Shown here: positions 19,601 to 28,263 of the stretch, piece after piece
How the letters are laid out: every line of letters starts with the position of its first letter
Numbering within the stretch: the first letter of the stretch is position 1
Translations under genes and position numbers: made by a program
The notes under the pieces: generated by a model
Database searches by the model: none
Told to the model about the DNA's origin: nothing
What the model saw: the letters and a program-made list of their open reading frames with translations, nothing else
Source of the DNA: an actinobacterium LLX17
GTDB lineage: Bacteria > Actinomycetota > Actinomycetes > Propionibacteriales > Nocardioidaceae
Length of the DNA: 64,000 nucleotides
Direction: 5' to 3'
NCBI GenBank assembly: GCA_000471045.1
Contig: KI301992.1
Coordinates: 2,905,452 to 2,969,451 of the forward strand

Positions 19601-21076
19601 GGCTCGGCCGTGCTGGGCGAGACCGCGCGCGACGGCGTCTTCACCGCACTGGTGCAGCACTCCGAGGGCTTCGCGGGCGCGAACCTGAGCACGCGCGACA
19701 GTGCCGCCACGCCGGCCAACCCGCTCGACACCCCGCGGTCGGAGTACGACTTCACGATCGCGTGGGAGTCGGACACGCAGTACTACAACGAGCAGTTCTT
19801 CGAGCACCAGACCGCGATCCACGACTACGTGCTGGGGCAGCGGGAGAACCAGAACATCCAGTACCTGATCCACACCGGCGACATCGTCGACGACTACGAC
19901 CAGCCGTACCAGTGGGCCAACGCCGACAAGGAGTACCAGCGCCTCGACGACGCCGACCTCCCGTACGGCGTGCTGGCGGGCAACCACGACGTCGGCAGCG
20001 GGCTGTCCGACTACTCGCAGTTCAGTCAGTTCTTCGGGCAGGCCCGCTACGCGTCGAACCCCTGGTACGGCGAGTCCTTCCAGGACAACCGCGGGCACTA
20101 CGACCTGATCTCGGCCGGCGGCATCGACTTCGTGATGCTCTACATGGGCTGGGACCCGCAGGTCGACGCGATCGCGTGGATGAACGACGTGCTGGCGCGC
20201 TACCCCGAGCGGGTCGCCGTCATCAACCTGCACGAGTTCATGCTGACGACCGGTGGTCTCGGTCCGGTGCCGCAGCAGATCCTCGACGAGGTCGTGGCCA
20301 CCAACCCGAACGTGCGGATGGTGACCTCCGGGCACTACCACGACGCGTTCACGCGGGTCGACCAGTTCGATGACAACGGCGACGGCGTCCCGGACCGTGA
20401 CGTGTACTCGATGCTGTTCGACTACCAGGGACTCCCCGAGGGCGGGCTGGGCTTCCTGCGCCTGCTGCAGTTCGACAACGAGAGCCAGTCGATGCGGGTG
20501 CGCACGTACTCGCCGTCGCTCGGCGTCTACAACTCCGACGACCCGTCGTTGGTGGAGCCTGGCGCGGACCCGTACATGTACCAGGACTTCGAGATCGGGT
20601 ACGACGCCCTGCGCATCACGCCGAGCGACAAGACCCTGACGACGACCGGCTTCACCGCCGAGGTCTTGACGACCACCGAGATCGGCTCGGTGCAGGACGT
20701 GGCGAGCGGCTCGGTCGCTGCCGTGAAGTGGCCGTTGACGGAGCTGGGTGACTACGGCTGGTACGTCCACACGGCCGACCCGTACGGCGCGACCGCGGAC
20801 ACGCCGGTCTACACGTTCACGCTGGTGGAGGCGGACCCCGGACCGGGTGACGGATCCGGCGGCGGCTCGGGTGACGGTGGTGGCTCCGGTGGTGGCGCGG
20901 GCGACGGTTCCGGTGCCGGCACGGGCGGTGCGGGCTCCAACGCGGCTCGACCTGCGAGCACGCGCGGCGGACTGCCCGGCATCGGTTCGGAGGTCGATCC
21001 GCTGCTGCTCCTGGCGGCCCTCGGCCTCCTCGCGGCCGGCGGCGTCCTCCTCACCCGCCGCCGCTCCCGCACCTGA
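16634..21076 (+). CDS. Giant secreted metallophosphoesterase with lamin-tail domains
   Basis: Surface protein of 1480 residues. Sec signal peptide to about residue 40 (ASAAEPPP). Two lamin-tail domains follow (near 45-190, FVSEILANTTGVDEFEYVEV; and ~245-400, QITEITPDTANVGG). Then come Ig-like beta domains with FTVPDEQPGADG, and a calcineurin-type phosphoesterase from about residue 1035 with YLIHTGDIVDD, LAGNHD and SGHYHDAF, so all metal ligands appear present. A Gly/Ser linker, LPGIG, a hydrophobic helix and RRRSRT end the protein: a sortase-like anchor with a non-canonical motif. It probably cleaves phosphate esters outside the cell. ATG start with GGAAG upstream. It is flanked by duplicated small genes. 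Confidence 0.85.
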   Translation: MRLAPSSPISFPTTLRALISLLLGSALIAGTLGLAAPASAAEPPPIFVSEILANTTGVDEFEYVEVTNPGATPVSLEGYTFSYIFDNSADTSRDVALTVEEPVTVAAGESVVLWLSYTTSTLDSFARTIDEFRAATGAATTQVVRLTGQPGMANGGDRGIRISDADGIVTWSYYPSGSQGIDLGTDFAVPAATGQPATVLASQSPMTPGAVVPEALMPVVPVDPEPEEPADIGTLQPNPALVAAPLQITEITPDTANVGGSDGYEFIEVFNASDRDIDFSDYALTYLYPQDTTTNTNEALWPAVPDDVVIGSGETLTFWVKNAANGDLTAPDFNAHFSSDLTLGEDLVEISSAGMANGSARGIAIRTNTGFGVNRAYYNMAGADDVDADVGIQYGPTDDTGLQSIVTRRPATPGRVQVDQVADGLVVVPDDTTAPVVDDRTAAAIDPLTGFVLDLRISDDVQVRTVTVEVSNDVDTEPRVLNLVHSATDPLAYSTVVHPADVAGKQWYEYTVTATDGTNVTRTETRRVLVEGANTDPVRLNVADGDFVGGTTTISAAGESVPPTLELSIGGTPVETRASLESTPFFVFEVSQTDFYFRNGVRIGDEVLHVFDEGTYERTETIAVPVPLDHVTQGEPLSVDVWAGTKAGPWIDEAENNDDFVISGMRLVLPDGRTLRPAAYDDPSQLIQMGDSAGKNDFYASVFELGDDAFTAAAHDWDTTTVADGPHQVLATEGDNSAAAVVLVDNTAPVVTPSIEDGRVYQGEIVLDAVIDDGAGSGVVDTVTLLDGEPVVLPYATSSVLLPAGDHVFSVTAIDAVGNTTERAVTFTVPDEQPGADGIAPADGSEVEAGDVVLQARVSDPTNDALDVSFRRGERYALGDEEVAASSGTTHDAGALDRDGTAVEPVAAAELPTQTGLAPVTATDALPYYSFDVTVPADAGADATARLTWDGTADRDSQIILYALAADGSRWIELARHRTSADGEAFTLQGSAVLGETARDGVFTALVQHSEGFAGANLSTRDSAATPANPLDTPRSEYDFTIAWESDTQYYNEQFFEHQTAIHDYVLGQRENQNIQYLIHTGDIVDDYDQPYQWANADKEYQRLDDADLPYGVLAGNHDVGSGLSDYSQFSQFFGQARYASNPWYGESFQDNRGHYDLISAGGIDFVMLYMGWDPQVDAIAWMNDVLARYPERVAVINLHEFMLTTGGLGPVPQQILDEVVATNPNVRMVTSGHYHDAFTRVDQFDDNGDGVPDRDVYSMLFDYQGLPEGGLGFLRLLQFDNESQSMRVRTYSPSLGVYNSDDPSLVEPGADPYMYQDFEIGYDALRITPSDKTLTTTGFTAEVLTTTEIGSVQDVASGSVAAVKWPLTELGDYGWYVHTADPYGATADTPVYTFTLVEADPGPGDGSGGGSGDGGGSGGGAGDGSGAGTGGAGSNAARPASTRGGLPGIGSEVDPLLLLAALGLLAAGGVLLTRRRSRT

Positions 21077-21138
21077 CTCTCTACTCCCGCGCGTGAGCAG
21101 ATTCCTGCTGTGGACGGAGTCGGACGGTGAGTCGTCAC

Positions 21139-21428
21139 CCCTGCCATGCTGGCGTTTCCGGTGTCATGATGGGGGAGTGATCGAGGTGACCGAGCCGCAG
21201 GTGTGGACGCTGATCGGCGTCTTCGCGTCAGCGTTCTTCGCGATGTTCGCGACGATGTCGGGATGGTTCGTGCGGGTGCTCCGCGCCGAGGTGGGTGGCC
21301 TGCGTGCCGAGATGAGCGCCAAGTTCGAGCGGGTGGATGCCCAGTTCGGCCGGGTCGACGTCAAGCTCGACCACCTCGACCGCGACGTGCAGGCCCTCGC
21401 CCGCCAGGTCTTCCCCGACCGCGACTGA
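21139..21428. repeat. Direct repeat, copy 2 (promoter plus small gene)
   Basis: Second copy of 16186-16496, lacking one 21-base heptad repeat. The two copies bracket the phosphoesterase gene. Confidence 0.85.
21177..21428 (+). CDS. Small membrane-anchored coiled-coil protein, copy 2
   Basis: 83 residues, almost identical to the protein at 16224 except for the loss of one FERVDAQ heptad and a few substitutions (S for V in the TM segment). The same CATGAT-N6-GTG leaderless signal precedes it. Function unknown; one TM helix plus a parallel coiled coil suggests an oligomeric membrane scaffold (inference). It converges on the last gene of the Mce operon, whose stop is 31 bases away. Confidence 0.7.
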   Translation: MIEVTEPQVWTLIGVFASAFFAMFATMSGWFVRVLRAEVGGLRAEMSAKFERVDAQFGRVDVKLDHLDRDVQALARQVFPDRD

Positions 21429-21459
21429 GGGGGTCACGCTCAGCCGGGACCAGCCCCGC

Positions 21460-21963
21460 TCAGAGCGTGTCGAGGCCGGTGATGGTCCAGGTGCCGCCCT
21501 CGCGGGTGGCGGTGATGCTGAGCTGGGCGGCCGAGATGGTCGCCTCCTGGTCGGTGGCCCGCTGGCTGGTCTGGTCGAGGAAGACCAGGGCCTCGGCCGT
21601 GTCACCGTCGAGCTCGGTGACCGCCACCGACTGCACGCGGGCGTTGAGCACGAGCTGCTGACCGGGCGCGCGGGCGGCGAGGTCGTCGAACAGCTGGTCG
21701 TACTCCTTGCGGGCGTCACCGGCCAGCACCTGCTCGGCGGCCGACGTGGTGGCATCGGGGTTGGCGAAGTCGTAGGTCAGCACCTGCACGAGACCCTGGC
21801 TGATGAACGCCTGCACCTCGGCGGTCGTGGACGCGTCGACAACCGCCTCGTTCTGGGCCGCCGGCGTGGTGCGCAGCTCGTACGCGCGGAAGGCCCCGAA
21901 GGCGCCGACCGCGATGATCACGGCCGCCAGCACCAGGGGGGCGAGGATGCGGGCGCGGGTCAC
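21460..21963 (-). CDS. Mce-associated membrane protein 2
   Basis: 167 residues: an N-terminal membrane helix (ILAPLVLAAVIIAVGAFGAF) and a compact extracytoplasmic domain resembling the SnoaL/NTF2-like Mce-associated (Mas) proteins that end actinobacterial mce operons. Mas proteins stabilise or assist the Mce complex. The GTG start overlaps the preceding stop by 4 nt. Last gene of the operon. Confidence 0.8.
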   Translation of the reverse strand: MTRARILAPLVLAAVIIAVGAFGAFRAYELRTTPAAQNEAVVDASTTAEVQAFISQGLVQVLTYDFANPDATTSAAEQVLAGDARKEYDQLFDDLAARAPGQQLVLNARVQSVAVTELDGDTAEALVFLDQTSQRATDQEATISAAQLSITATREGGTWTITGLDTL

Positions 21964-22655
21964 TGGACGCTCACCGCCACCTGCACGAGGTTCTCGAGCT
22001 TCCACTCACCCTTCACGAGCCGGAGGTCCGCGGAGTAGCGCTGTCGTTTCACGGTGGCTTCCGATCCTGGGTTGGCGTCGTCGACGACGCTGATCTCGAC
22101 CGCGGCGACGACGGTGGCGGTGTCACCGTCGAGCTCGAGCACACCGGCCTCGACGACGCGGCCCTCGGAGATCTTCTGCTGGTCGGCGAGCAGCTGGCGC
22201 TGAGCCTCGTCGACCGCGGTGAGCTGGTCGCGCATCGTGCCGGTGGTCGCGTCGGCCCACGCCTCGAGCCCGCCGTCGACGTCGCGGTAGTCGAGGGTGT
22301 TGAGGGTCTCGATGTGCTGGGTGCCCTCGATCAGCACGGTGTCGCGCGTCTGCGCCAGCTCGAGGTCGTCGTCGTGGGCGGCAGACCACCACAACCAGCT
22401 GCCGACCGCCGCGGCCACGAGGCCGACAAGGAGAACGGCCAGCACGGGCCACGGCGGTCGGGTGACGCCCGAGGGAGTGCGGGCGTCGGAACCGGACCCT
22501 GCCCCCGCCGGGAGGGAGGTAGCAGAGGCGGATCCGGAATCGGAGGAGGGCGAGTCGGTCGACTCGTCCTCGGGAGTGGTGGTCGAGTCGTCGTCGGTCT
22601 TCTGCTCGTCGGCGACGATGTCGCCGGCCGTGCGGATTCGCTGCGTGATCTTCAT
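21960..22655 (-). CDS. Mce-associated membrane protein 1
   Basis: 231 residues. A disordered acidic/Ser-rich cytoplasmic N-terminus (about 1-65), one TM helix (VLAVLLVGLVAAAVGSWLWWSA) and an outer domain with the LEAWADATTGTMRDQLTA segment found in Mas proteins. ATGA overlaps on both sides. Probable accessory subunit of the Mce importer. Confidence 0.8.
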   Translation of the reverse strand: MKITQRIRTAGDIVADEQKTDDDSTTTPEDESTDSPSSDSGSASATSLPAGAGSGSDARTPSGVTRPPWPVLAVLLVGLVAAAVGSWLWWSAAHDDDLELAQTRDTVLIEGTQHIETLNTLDYRDVDGGLEAWADATTGTMRDQLTAVDEAQRQLLADQQKISEGRVVEAGVLELDGDTATVVAAVEISVVDDANPGSEATVKRQRYSADLRLVKGEWKLENLVQVAVSVQ

Positions 22656-23881
22656 CGGCTGCCCCCCATCAGGTCGGCCAGCGAGGTCACGTCGACGACG
22701 TTGTAGCCGGCCGGTGCACCGACGCTACCGGTCGCGAGCTGTGTCGCGGGTGCTGCCGAGGGCGCGGCGGCCGTGGCGCCGGGCAGGGCCGGAGCGGCCT
22801 GCGGTCCGCGCACGTTGACGCCGGTCGACGGCGGCACGGCGCACCCGGCCAGGGTGTTGAACGACTGCCCCGGGCTGGTCTCGGTGCCTGGACGCACGGG
22901 CGTTCCGCCGTAGCCGGTGGTGCACGGGGTCGGCTTGGTGAACGACGTCGACAGGCCGAGGTTGATCTGGCCGGTGCCCGCGACGAGCCAGCCCACGCTG
23001 ACGGCGTCGGGCACGCGGATCAGCGCGTCCTCGACACCGGCGGCGTTGACGCCGAAGACCTGCGCGGTCGAGACGAGGTTGCTCATCAGCACGCCGAGCG
23101 GCTGCCCGACCTGCGTGAACAACCGGTCGATCTCGACGGCCGTGGCGGGCGTGTTGTTGATGAGGGCCCGCAGGTCGCCGTCGGAGGTGCGGAGCGTCTC
23201 GGCGATCAACCCCAGGTCGGAGCTGAAGGCCTTGATGTCACCGGACGAGGCGATCTGGGTGTCGAGCACGGTGCTGGACGACTCGATCAGGCGCGTGGTG
23301 ACGAGCAGGTTGTCCTGCGACGTCTTGGCCCAGTCCAGCGAGGTGTCGACGAGCCGGCCGAGGTCGGGACCCACACCGCGGGTGGCGCTGTAGGTCTCGT
23401 CGATGACGGTGCGCAGCGAGTCCTTGGGCACCGACTCGGCGAAGTCACGACCCGACCGCAGCACGTCGTCGAAGGACGGCGGCAGGTCGCTGCGACCGGC
23501 AGTCAACAGGTCCCCGTCGCTGAGCTGCTCGTCGTCGGAGGACTCGCCCCGCAGGTCGAGGTACTGCTCGCCGATGGCCGAACGGTTGGCGACGGTGGCG
23601 CTCACGTCGCGCGGGATCTCGGGTGCGTCGCCCTCGATCTCGAGTGTCGCGACCATGCCCTCGTCGGTGACCTCCATGTCGGAGACCTCGCCGATCTGCA
23701 CGCCGCGGTACGTCACCTCGCTGTTGACGAAGAGACCGCCGGCGTCGGGCATCTCGACCTTCACCTGGTACGACGACGAGAACGGGTCGATGCCCACGTA
23801 CTTCGCGCCGAGGTAGCTGGTGGCGACCAGGGCGATGATCGCGAACGCGATGAGCTGCGCGCGGATGCGTGCGGTGATCAT
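22652..23881 (-). CDS. mceF: MceF-like substrate-channel protein
   Basis: 409 residues. An N-terminal anchor helix (LIAFAIIALVATSYLGAKYVGI), then the MlaD/Mce domain (YQVKVEMPDAGGLFVNSEVTYRGVQIGEV in pieces, near 37-70), the helical Cholesterol_uptake/DUF3407-type domain and a Pro/Ala-rich C-terminus. Sixth of six Mce subunits that form the periplasm-spanning lipid tunnel. Coupled to its neighbours by ATGA overlaps. Confidence 0.9.
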   Translation of the reverse strand: MITARIRAQLIAFAIIALVATSYLGAKYVGIDPFSSSYQVKVEMPDAGGLFVNSEVTYRGVQIGEVSDMEVTDEGMVATLEIEGDAPEIPRDVSATVANRSAIGEQYLDLRGESSDDEQLSDGDLLTAGRSDLPPSFDDVLRSGRDFAESVPKDSLRTVIDETYSATRGVGPDLGRLVDTSLDWAKTSQDNLLVTTRLIESSSTVLDTQIASSGDIKAFSSDLGLIAETLRTSDGDLRALINNTPATAVEIDRLFTQVGQPLGVLMSNLVSTAQVFGVNAAGVEDALIRVPDAVSVGWLVAGTGQINLGLSTSFTKPTPCTTGYGGTPVRPGTETSPGQSFNTLAGCAVPPSTGVNVRGPQAAPALPGATAAAPSAAPATQLATGSVGAPAGYNVVDVTSLADLMGGSR

Positions 23882-25182
23882 TCGCCGTCCTCCGAGGTGT
23901 TGGGCAGGCTCGTCGGGGGAGCCCCAGGGGGTGTGCCGGGTGACGCCGGCGGGGTGGCCGGCGGCAGCTTGGTCGGCGGAGCGCCCGGCAGGTTCGGCGG
24001 GGGCGTGTCGTTCGGGCCCGGCGAGACCGGCACCGACATCGTGGGCGCGGGAAGACCCGGCGCGACCGAGTCGGTGGGCGGCAGCAGGCCGGGTGCGGCG
24101 CCTCCGCCTGTCAACGGCGGTTCACCGGAGCCGATCTGCGGCCAGAAGCAGCCGATCGCGGCGCAGTCGGTGGGCAGGGTGCGGAAGTTCGTGGTGACGA
24201 AGACGTTCATGTAGTCACCACGGATCGTGCCCAGCACCGAGTCGGGGAAGGGGTAGGTCAACAGGATCTGCAGGGCGTTCGGCAGGTCCTGACCCGAGGC
24301 CGCGAGCTGGGTCAGCACGGGGTCGAGCAGCTGCAGGTCGGCGATGATGTCCTGCTGCGCGGCGTCGAGCGTCTGCACCGCGATGGCCGACAGGCTGTCG
24401 AGGGACTCGAGCATGGCCACGAACTGCGGGCGCTGCTCGGCCATCACCTGCAGGCCGGGCGCCAGGTTGTCGAGGGCGTTCTCGATCTGGGCGGTGTCGC
24501 CCTCGAGCGTCGTGGAGAGAGCCGCGAGGCTGTCGAGCGTCGCGGCGATGTCGTCGCGGCGTCCGTCGACCGTGGTGACGAAGCCCTCGAGCTGCGTGAG
24601 GAAGGTGCGCACCCGCTCGGGGTCGTCGGCCGAGATGTCCTGCAGTTCACGCGAGATGGTCTGGAACTTCTCGATCTCGCCACCGTTCAACACCAGCGAG
24701 AGCGCGCCGAGCACCTGCTCGACCTGGGCGGCCTGGTCGGTGTCCTCGCGCTCGATGACCGAGCCCGAGGCCAGCTGCGCGTCACCGGCATCGGCCGCGT
24801 CGGGTCGCACCAGGGCCACGTACTTCTCGCCGAGCAGCGAGGTCTGCTGCAGGCGGGCCGTGGTGCCCTCGGGCAGGTCGGTGTCGTCGTTGACCAGCAG
24901 CTCGACGGTGGCGGTGCGGCCGTCGGGTGACAGCGAGATCTTCGAGACGCGGCCGACCGCGACGTTGTCGACCTTGACCGACGACTGCGGCACGAGGTCG
25001 AGCACGTCCTCGAACTCCGCGGTGAGCTTGATCGGGTCGGACCCGATGTCGGCACCACCGGGCAGGGGCGTGTCGTAGACGCCGCGGTCGAGCACGCCGC
25101 AGCCGCTGATCGCCAGCGTGGCGCCGAGGCCGGCGGCGACGAGCAGCCCGCGCATCCTGCGGGACGTGGGACGGGTACGCAT
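23878..25182 (-). CDS. mceE: MceE-like lipoprotein
   Basis: About 434 residues. Lipoprotein signal with lipobox ISGC (Cys near residue 28), the mark of MceE/LprK. The Mce domain has LTAEFEDVLDLVPQSSVKVDNVAVG in pieces, then a helical barrel segment and a long Pro/Gly-rich tail (GAPPTKLPPATPPASPG) typical of subunit E. The ATG at 25182 shares one base with the mceD stop; a GTG one codon earlier (25185) is equally possible and would give the GTGA overlap seen elsewhere in the operon. Confidence 0.9.
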   Translation of the reverse strand: MRTRPTSRRMRGLLVAAGLGATLAISGCGVLDRGVYDTPLPGGADIGSDPIKLTAEFEDVLDLVPQSSVKVDNVAVGRVSKISLSPDGRTATVELLVNDDTDLPEGTTARLQQTSLLGEKYVALVRPDAADAGDAQLASGSVIEREDTDQAAQVEQVLGALSLVLNGGEIEKFQTISRELQDISADDPERVRTFLTQLEGFVTTVDGRRDDIAATLDSLAALSTTLEGDTAQIENALDNLAPGLQVMAEQRPQFVAMLESLDSLSAIAVQTLDAAQQDIIADLQLLDPVLTQLAASGQDLPNALQILLTYPFPDSVLGTIRGDYMNVFVTTNFRTLPTDCAAIGCFWPQIGSGEPPLTGGGAAPGLLPPTDSVAPGLPAPTMSVPVSPGPNDTPPPNLPGAPPTKLPPATPPASPGTPPGAPPTSLPNTSEDGE

Positions 25183-26237
25183 CACTGGCCTCCCTCGACG
25201 CCGGGCAGCAGCGTCGGCGGTGCGTCGGGTGAGGTCTGGCCGGTCAGTCCGGAGTCGGTCGACTGGGCCGCGTTCCAGATGGTGGCCTCGTTGAGGTTGC
25301 CGCGACCGTCGAGCGTTCCGTACGAGGGGTTCCAGGCGCCGAGGAAGTTCTGCAGCAGCAGCGGGATGAGCCGCACCGACTCCTCGAGCGACGCCTTCTG
25401 GTTGACCAGCGTCTGCGTGGGACCGATGAGGTTCTGCACGCTGGTGTTCAGGTGGCCGCGGTTCTCCTCGATGAAGTCGTCGAGCACGACCATCGCGTCG
25501 CCAAGGTTGGCGATGGCCGCGGCGAGGTCCTGCCGGTCGGCCGCGAGGTAGTCGGTGACCTCGGCGAACTGCTGGTTGGCCGACGCGACCGCGGCATCGT
25601 TGGTCTCGAGCATCGTGGTGAACTCCGAGAGGTTCGAGATCGTCGCGAAGAGGTCCTCGTCGACCCCGGCCAGCGTGGCCGACGCGTCGGAGAAGTTGCG
25701 GATGGTCTGGTTGATGTCCAGGCCGGTGCCCTCGAGGTTGGCGGCGGCGACGTCGAGCAGGTCCGACAGGGCGCCGTCGGCGTTCGCGCCGTTGGGACCG
25801 AGCTGGGTGCTGATGTCCTCCAGGCCGCGGTAGAGCTCGTCGACCTCCACCGGCACGGCGGTCTCGTCGCCCGTGAGGACCGAGCCGGAGGCCAAGGGCT
25901 TGCCGTCGGTGTGCGGCTCGGTGAGCTGCACGAACCGGTCGCTGACCAGGGTGGGCGCGACGATGACGGCGTCGGTGGTGGAGGCCGCCTCGACCCCACG
26001 ATCGAGCTTCATGTGCACCCGCACGACCGAGCCGTCGGGGTCGACCTCGGTGACCTCGCCGACCGAGACGCCGAGCATCTGCACGTCGGACCCGGGGTAC
26101 AGGCCCACGGCCGACTCGAACTCCGCGGTCAGCTCGGTGCGGTCGCGCTCGACCCACCAGCTGCGCAGCGCCCACGCGGCGACGATCAGCACGACGATCG
26201 CAACAAGGGTCGTGATGCTTCTGAGACGCGTGCTCAT
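25182..26237 (-). CDS. mceD: MceD-like substrate-channel protein
   Basis: 351 residues. Anchor helix (LRSITTLVAIVVLIVAAWALRSWW), Mce domain with LTAEFESAVGLYPGSDVQMLGV near 42-63 and GEVTEVDPDG, then a long helical region. Fourth Mce subunit by operon position. ATGA overlap with mceC. Confidence 0.9.
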   Translation of the reverse strand: MSTRLRSITTLVAIVVLIVAAWALRSWWVERDRTELTAEFESAVGLYPGSDVQMLGVSVGEVTEVDPDGSVVRVHMKLDRGVEAASTTDAVIVAPTLVSDRFVQLTEPHTDGKPLASGSVLTGDETAVPVEVDELYRGLEDISTQLGPNGANADGALSDLLDVAAANLEGTGLDINQTIRNFSDASATLAGVDEDLFATISNLSEFTTMLETNDAAVASANQQFAEVTDYLAADRQDLAAAIANLGDAMVVLDDFIEENRGHLNTSVQNLIGPTQTLVNQKASLEESVRLIPLLLQNFLGAWNPSYGTLDGRGNLNEATIWNAAQSTDSGLTGQTSPDAPPTLLPGVEGGQ

Positions 26238-27253
26238 GCGCCACCTCCCGAGACCGGCTGGCAGTTGCGTTCGACGTCGTTGGTCAGCTGCGGTGCGCCG
26301 TCCGGCCCGAACAGGCCGCACAGGTAGGCGTCGACCCAGCGGCCGTTGCCGCTGGCCGAGGCCAGCACCCGGTAGTACGGGCCGAGCTTCGCGAGCGCGG
26401 CGTCGAGGTTGGACTGGTTGCGGGTGAGGATCGCGGCCACCTCGTCGAGCTGGGCGAGGGCCGGCTGCAGCGTCGCCTCGTTGTCGGCGACGAGTCCCTG
26501 CAGCTGCGTGCCCAGCCGTGAGGTGCCCTCGAGCAACGCCTCCACGGTGGCGCGACGGCTGGCTAGCTCCTGCAGCAGCAGGTTGCCGTCGGTGATGAGG
26601 GCCTCCAGCTCGCTGTTGCGGTTGGCGAACGTGCCCGTCACCTCGGTGGTGGCCTCGAACAGGGTGGCCAGCTCCTCGTCGCGGCTCGAGATGGTGCGCG
26701 ACAGGTCGGTCAACCCGTCGACGGTCGCCTTCACCGAGTCAGGTGTGTCGCGGAAGGCGTCGGCCAGTGCGGTGAAGCTGTCCTCGAGCTGGTTGGTGTT
26801 GATCTCGCCGATGTTGTCCGAGAGGTCGGAGAACGCGGCGGTCACGTCGTAGGGGGTCGTGGTGCGGTCGAGCGGGATGGCCTCGGTCAGCTCGCCGCGA
26901 CCGCCGGGGTCGACCGAGAGGTACTTCTGGCCGAGCAGCGTCTTGACCTTGACCGCGGCGCTGGTCTCCTCGCCGAGCTCGACGCCCTTGGCGCGGAACG
27001 TCACGATGACGACGCCGTCCTCGAGCGCGATGTCGCTGACCGAGCCGACCTTGACGCCCGAGACCCGCACCTCGTTGCCCTCCTTGAGGCCCCCGGCCTC
27101 GGCGAACTGGGCCTTGAACTCCGGGCCCTCGCCGATGATCGGCAGCGACTTGGCGTTGAACGTGGCGAGGAAGATCAACGTCAGCGCCACGAGGCCGACC
27201 ACGGCCACGACGACCGTGTTGCGCTCCGCGAACGACTTGCCATACCTGCTCAT
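26234..27253 (-). CDS. mceC: MceC-like substrate-channel protein
   Basis: 339 residues. Starts MSRYGKSFAERNTVVVAVVG with the anchor helix inside, then the Mce domain (FKAQFAEAGGLKEGNEVRVSGV near 43-64). ATG overlaps the mceB stop by 4 nt. An upstream extension of the frame is not needed and lacks a ribosome-binding site. Confidence 0.9.
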   Translation of the reverse strand: MSRYGKSFAERNTVVVAVVGLVALTLIFLATFNAKSLPIIGEGPEFKAQFAEAGGLKEGNEVRVSGVKVGSVSDIALEDGVVIVTFRAKGVELGEETSAAVKVKTLLGQKYLSVDPGGRGELTEAIPLDRTTTPYDVTAAFSDLSDNIGEINTNQLEDSFTALADAFRDTPDSVKATVDGLTDLSRTISSRDEELATLFEATTEVTGTFANRNSELEALITDGNLLLQELASRRATVEALLEGTSRLGTQLQGLVADNEATLQPALAQLDEVAAILTRNQSNLDAALAKLGPYYRVLASASGNGRWVDAYLCGLFGPDGAPQLTNDVERNCQPVSGGGA

Positions 27254-28263
27254 GCCACGCACCTCATCGAGTTGCCCTGGACGCCGACGTCGCCGTAGTA
27301 GCCCTCGGGCGCGGGGATGAGCCCGTCGATCGAGCAGACGTAGAAGTTCAGCCACGACCCGTACGAGCCGATGCGGCCGATCGCGTCGAGCTTGGTCGGC
27401 AGGGTCGTGAAGAAGGTGTCGAGCGTCGGGCCCGCCGCAGCGAGGTTGCTCGACAGAGCCTGCAGCGCGGTGATCGAGCTCTTCAGCGGCGCGCGGCCCT
27501 GCTCGAGCAGCTCGGCGACGCTGACCGACAACGCGCCCAGGCCGTCGAGGGTGCTGCCGATCGTCTCGCGATCGGAGGCGAGCCCGGAGACCAGCTGCTG
27601 CAGCGTGACGATGGTGGTATCGAGCTGGCCGCTGCGGTCGTTGACGGTGTTGAGCACGCTGCTGAGGCTGCTGATCAGCTGGCCGATGACGGCGTCCTTC
27701 TCGGCCAGGGTGGTGGTGAGGCTGCCGGTGCTGGCCAGCAGCGAGTCGACCGAGGCGCCGTCGCCTTGGAACACCGAGATGATCTGACCGCTCAGGGTGT
27801 TGACGTCCTCGGGGTTGAGTGCGGTGAGCAGCGGCTGGAAGCCGTTGAACAGCAGCGTGAGGTCGAGGGCCGGCTCGGTCTCGTCGAGGTCGAACCGGTG
27901 GCCGGCCTCGAGCGTGCCGCCGCCCTTCTTCTCCGGCGGCTCGAGCGCGATGTAGCGCTGGCCCACCACGTTGCGGAACTTCAGTACCGCGGTGGTGCCC
28001 TTCTGCAGGTCGAGCGTGTTGGTGACGGTGAAGGTGATCTCGGCGTTGGCGTCGTCGTCGAGTCCGACCTCCTGCACGCTGCCGACCTTGACGCCGGCCA
28101 TGCGGATGTCGTCGCCCTTGTTGAGGCTGGTGGCGTCGCTGAAGACGGCCGTGTACTCGCTGCCGTTGCCGCCGCTGGAGTTGCGGATGGTGGCAGCCAG
28201 CGCCATGGTCGCCAGCACCGTGGCGACCGTGAAGGCGATGCTCTTGATCAGGGTCCCGGTCAT
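27250..28263 (-). CDS. mceB: MceB-like substrate-channel protein
   Basis: 337 residues. Anchor helix (LIKSIAFTVATVLATMALAATI), Mce domain with YTAVFSDATSLNKGDDIRMAGV and a helical C-terminal region ending in a Cys-containing segment (FYVCSIDGLIP, MRCVA). Coupled by ATGA overlaps on both sides. Confidence 0.9.
   Translation of the reverse strand: MTGTLIKSIAFTVATVLATMALAATIRNSSGGNGSEYTAVFSDATSLNKGDDIRMAGVKVGSVQEVGLDDDANAEITFTVTNTLDLQKGTTAVLKFRNVVGQRYIALEPPEKKGGGTLEAGHRFDLDETEPALDLTLLFNGFQPLLTALNPEDVNTLSGQIISVFQGDGASVDSLLASTGSLTTTLAEKDAVIGQLISSLSSVLNTVNDRSGQLDTTIVTLQQLVSGLASDRETIGSTLDGLGALSVSVAELLEQGRAPLKSSITALQALSSNLAAAGPTLDTFFTTLPTKLDAIGRIGSYGSWLNFYVCSIDGLIPAPEGYYGDVGVQGNSMRCVA

Noticed and set aside
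23878..26244. 788-codon frame that would fuse MceD-region sequence to MceE
   Set aside because: Its first half is a shadow of mceD; the real MceE begins at the lipoprotein signal at 25182.
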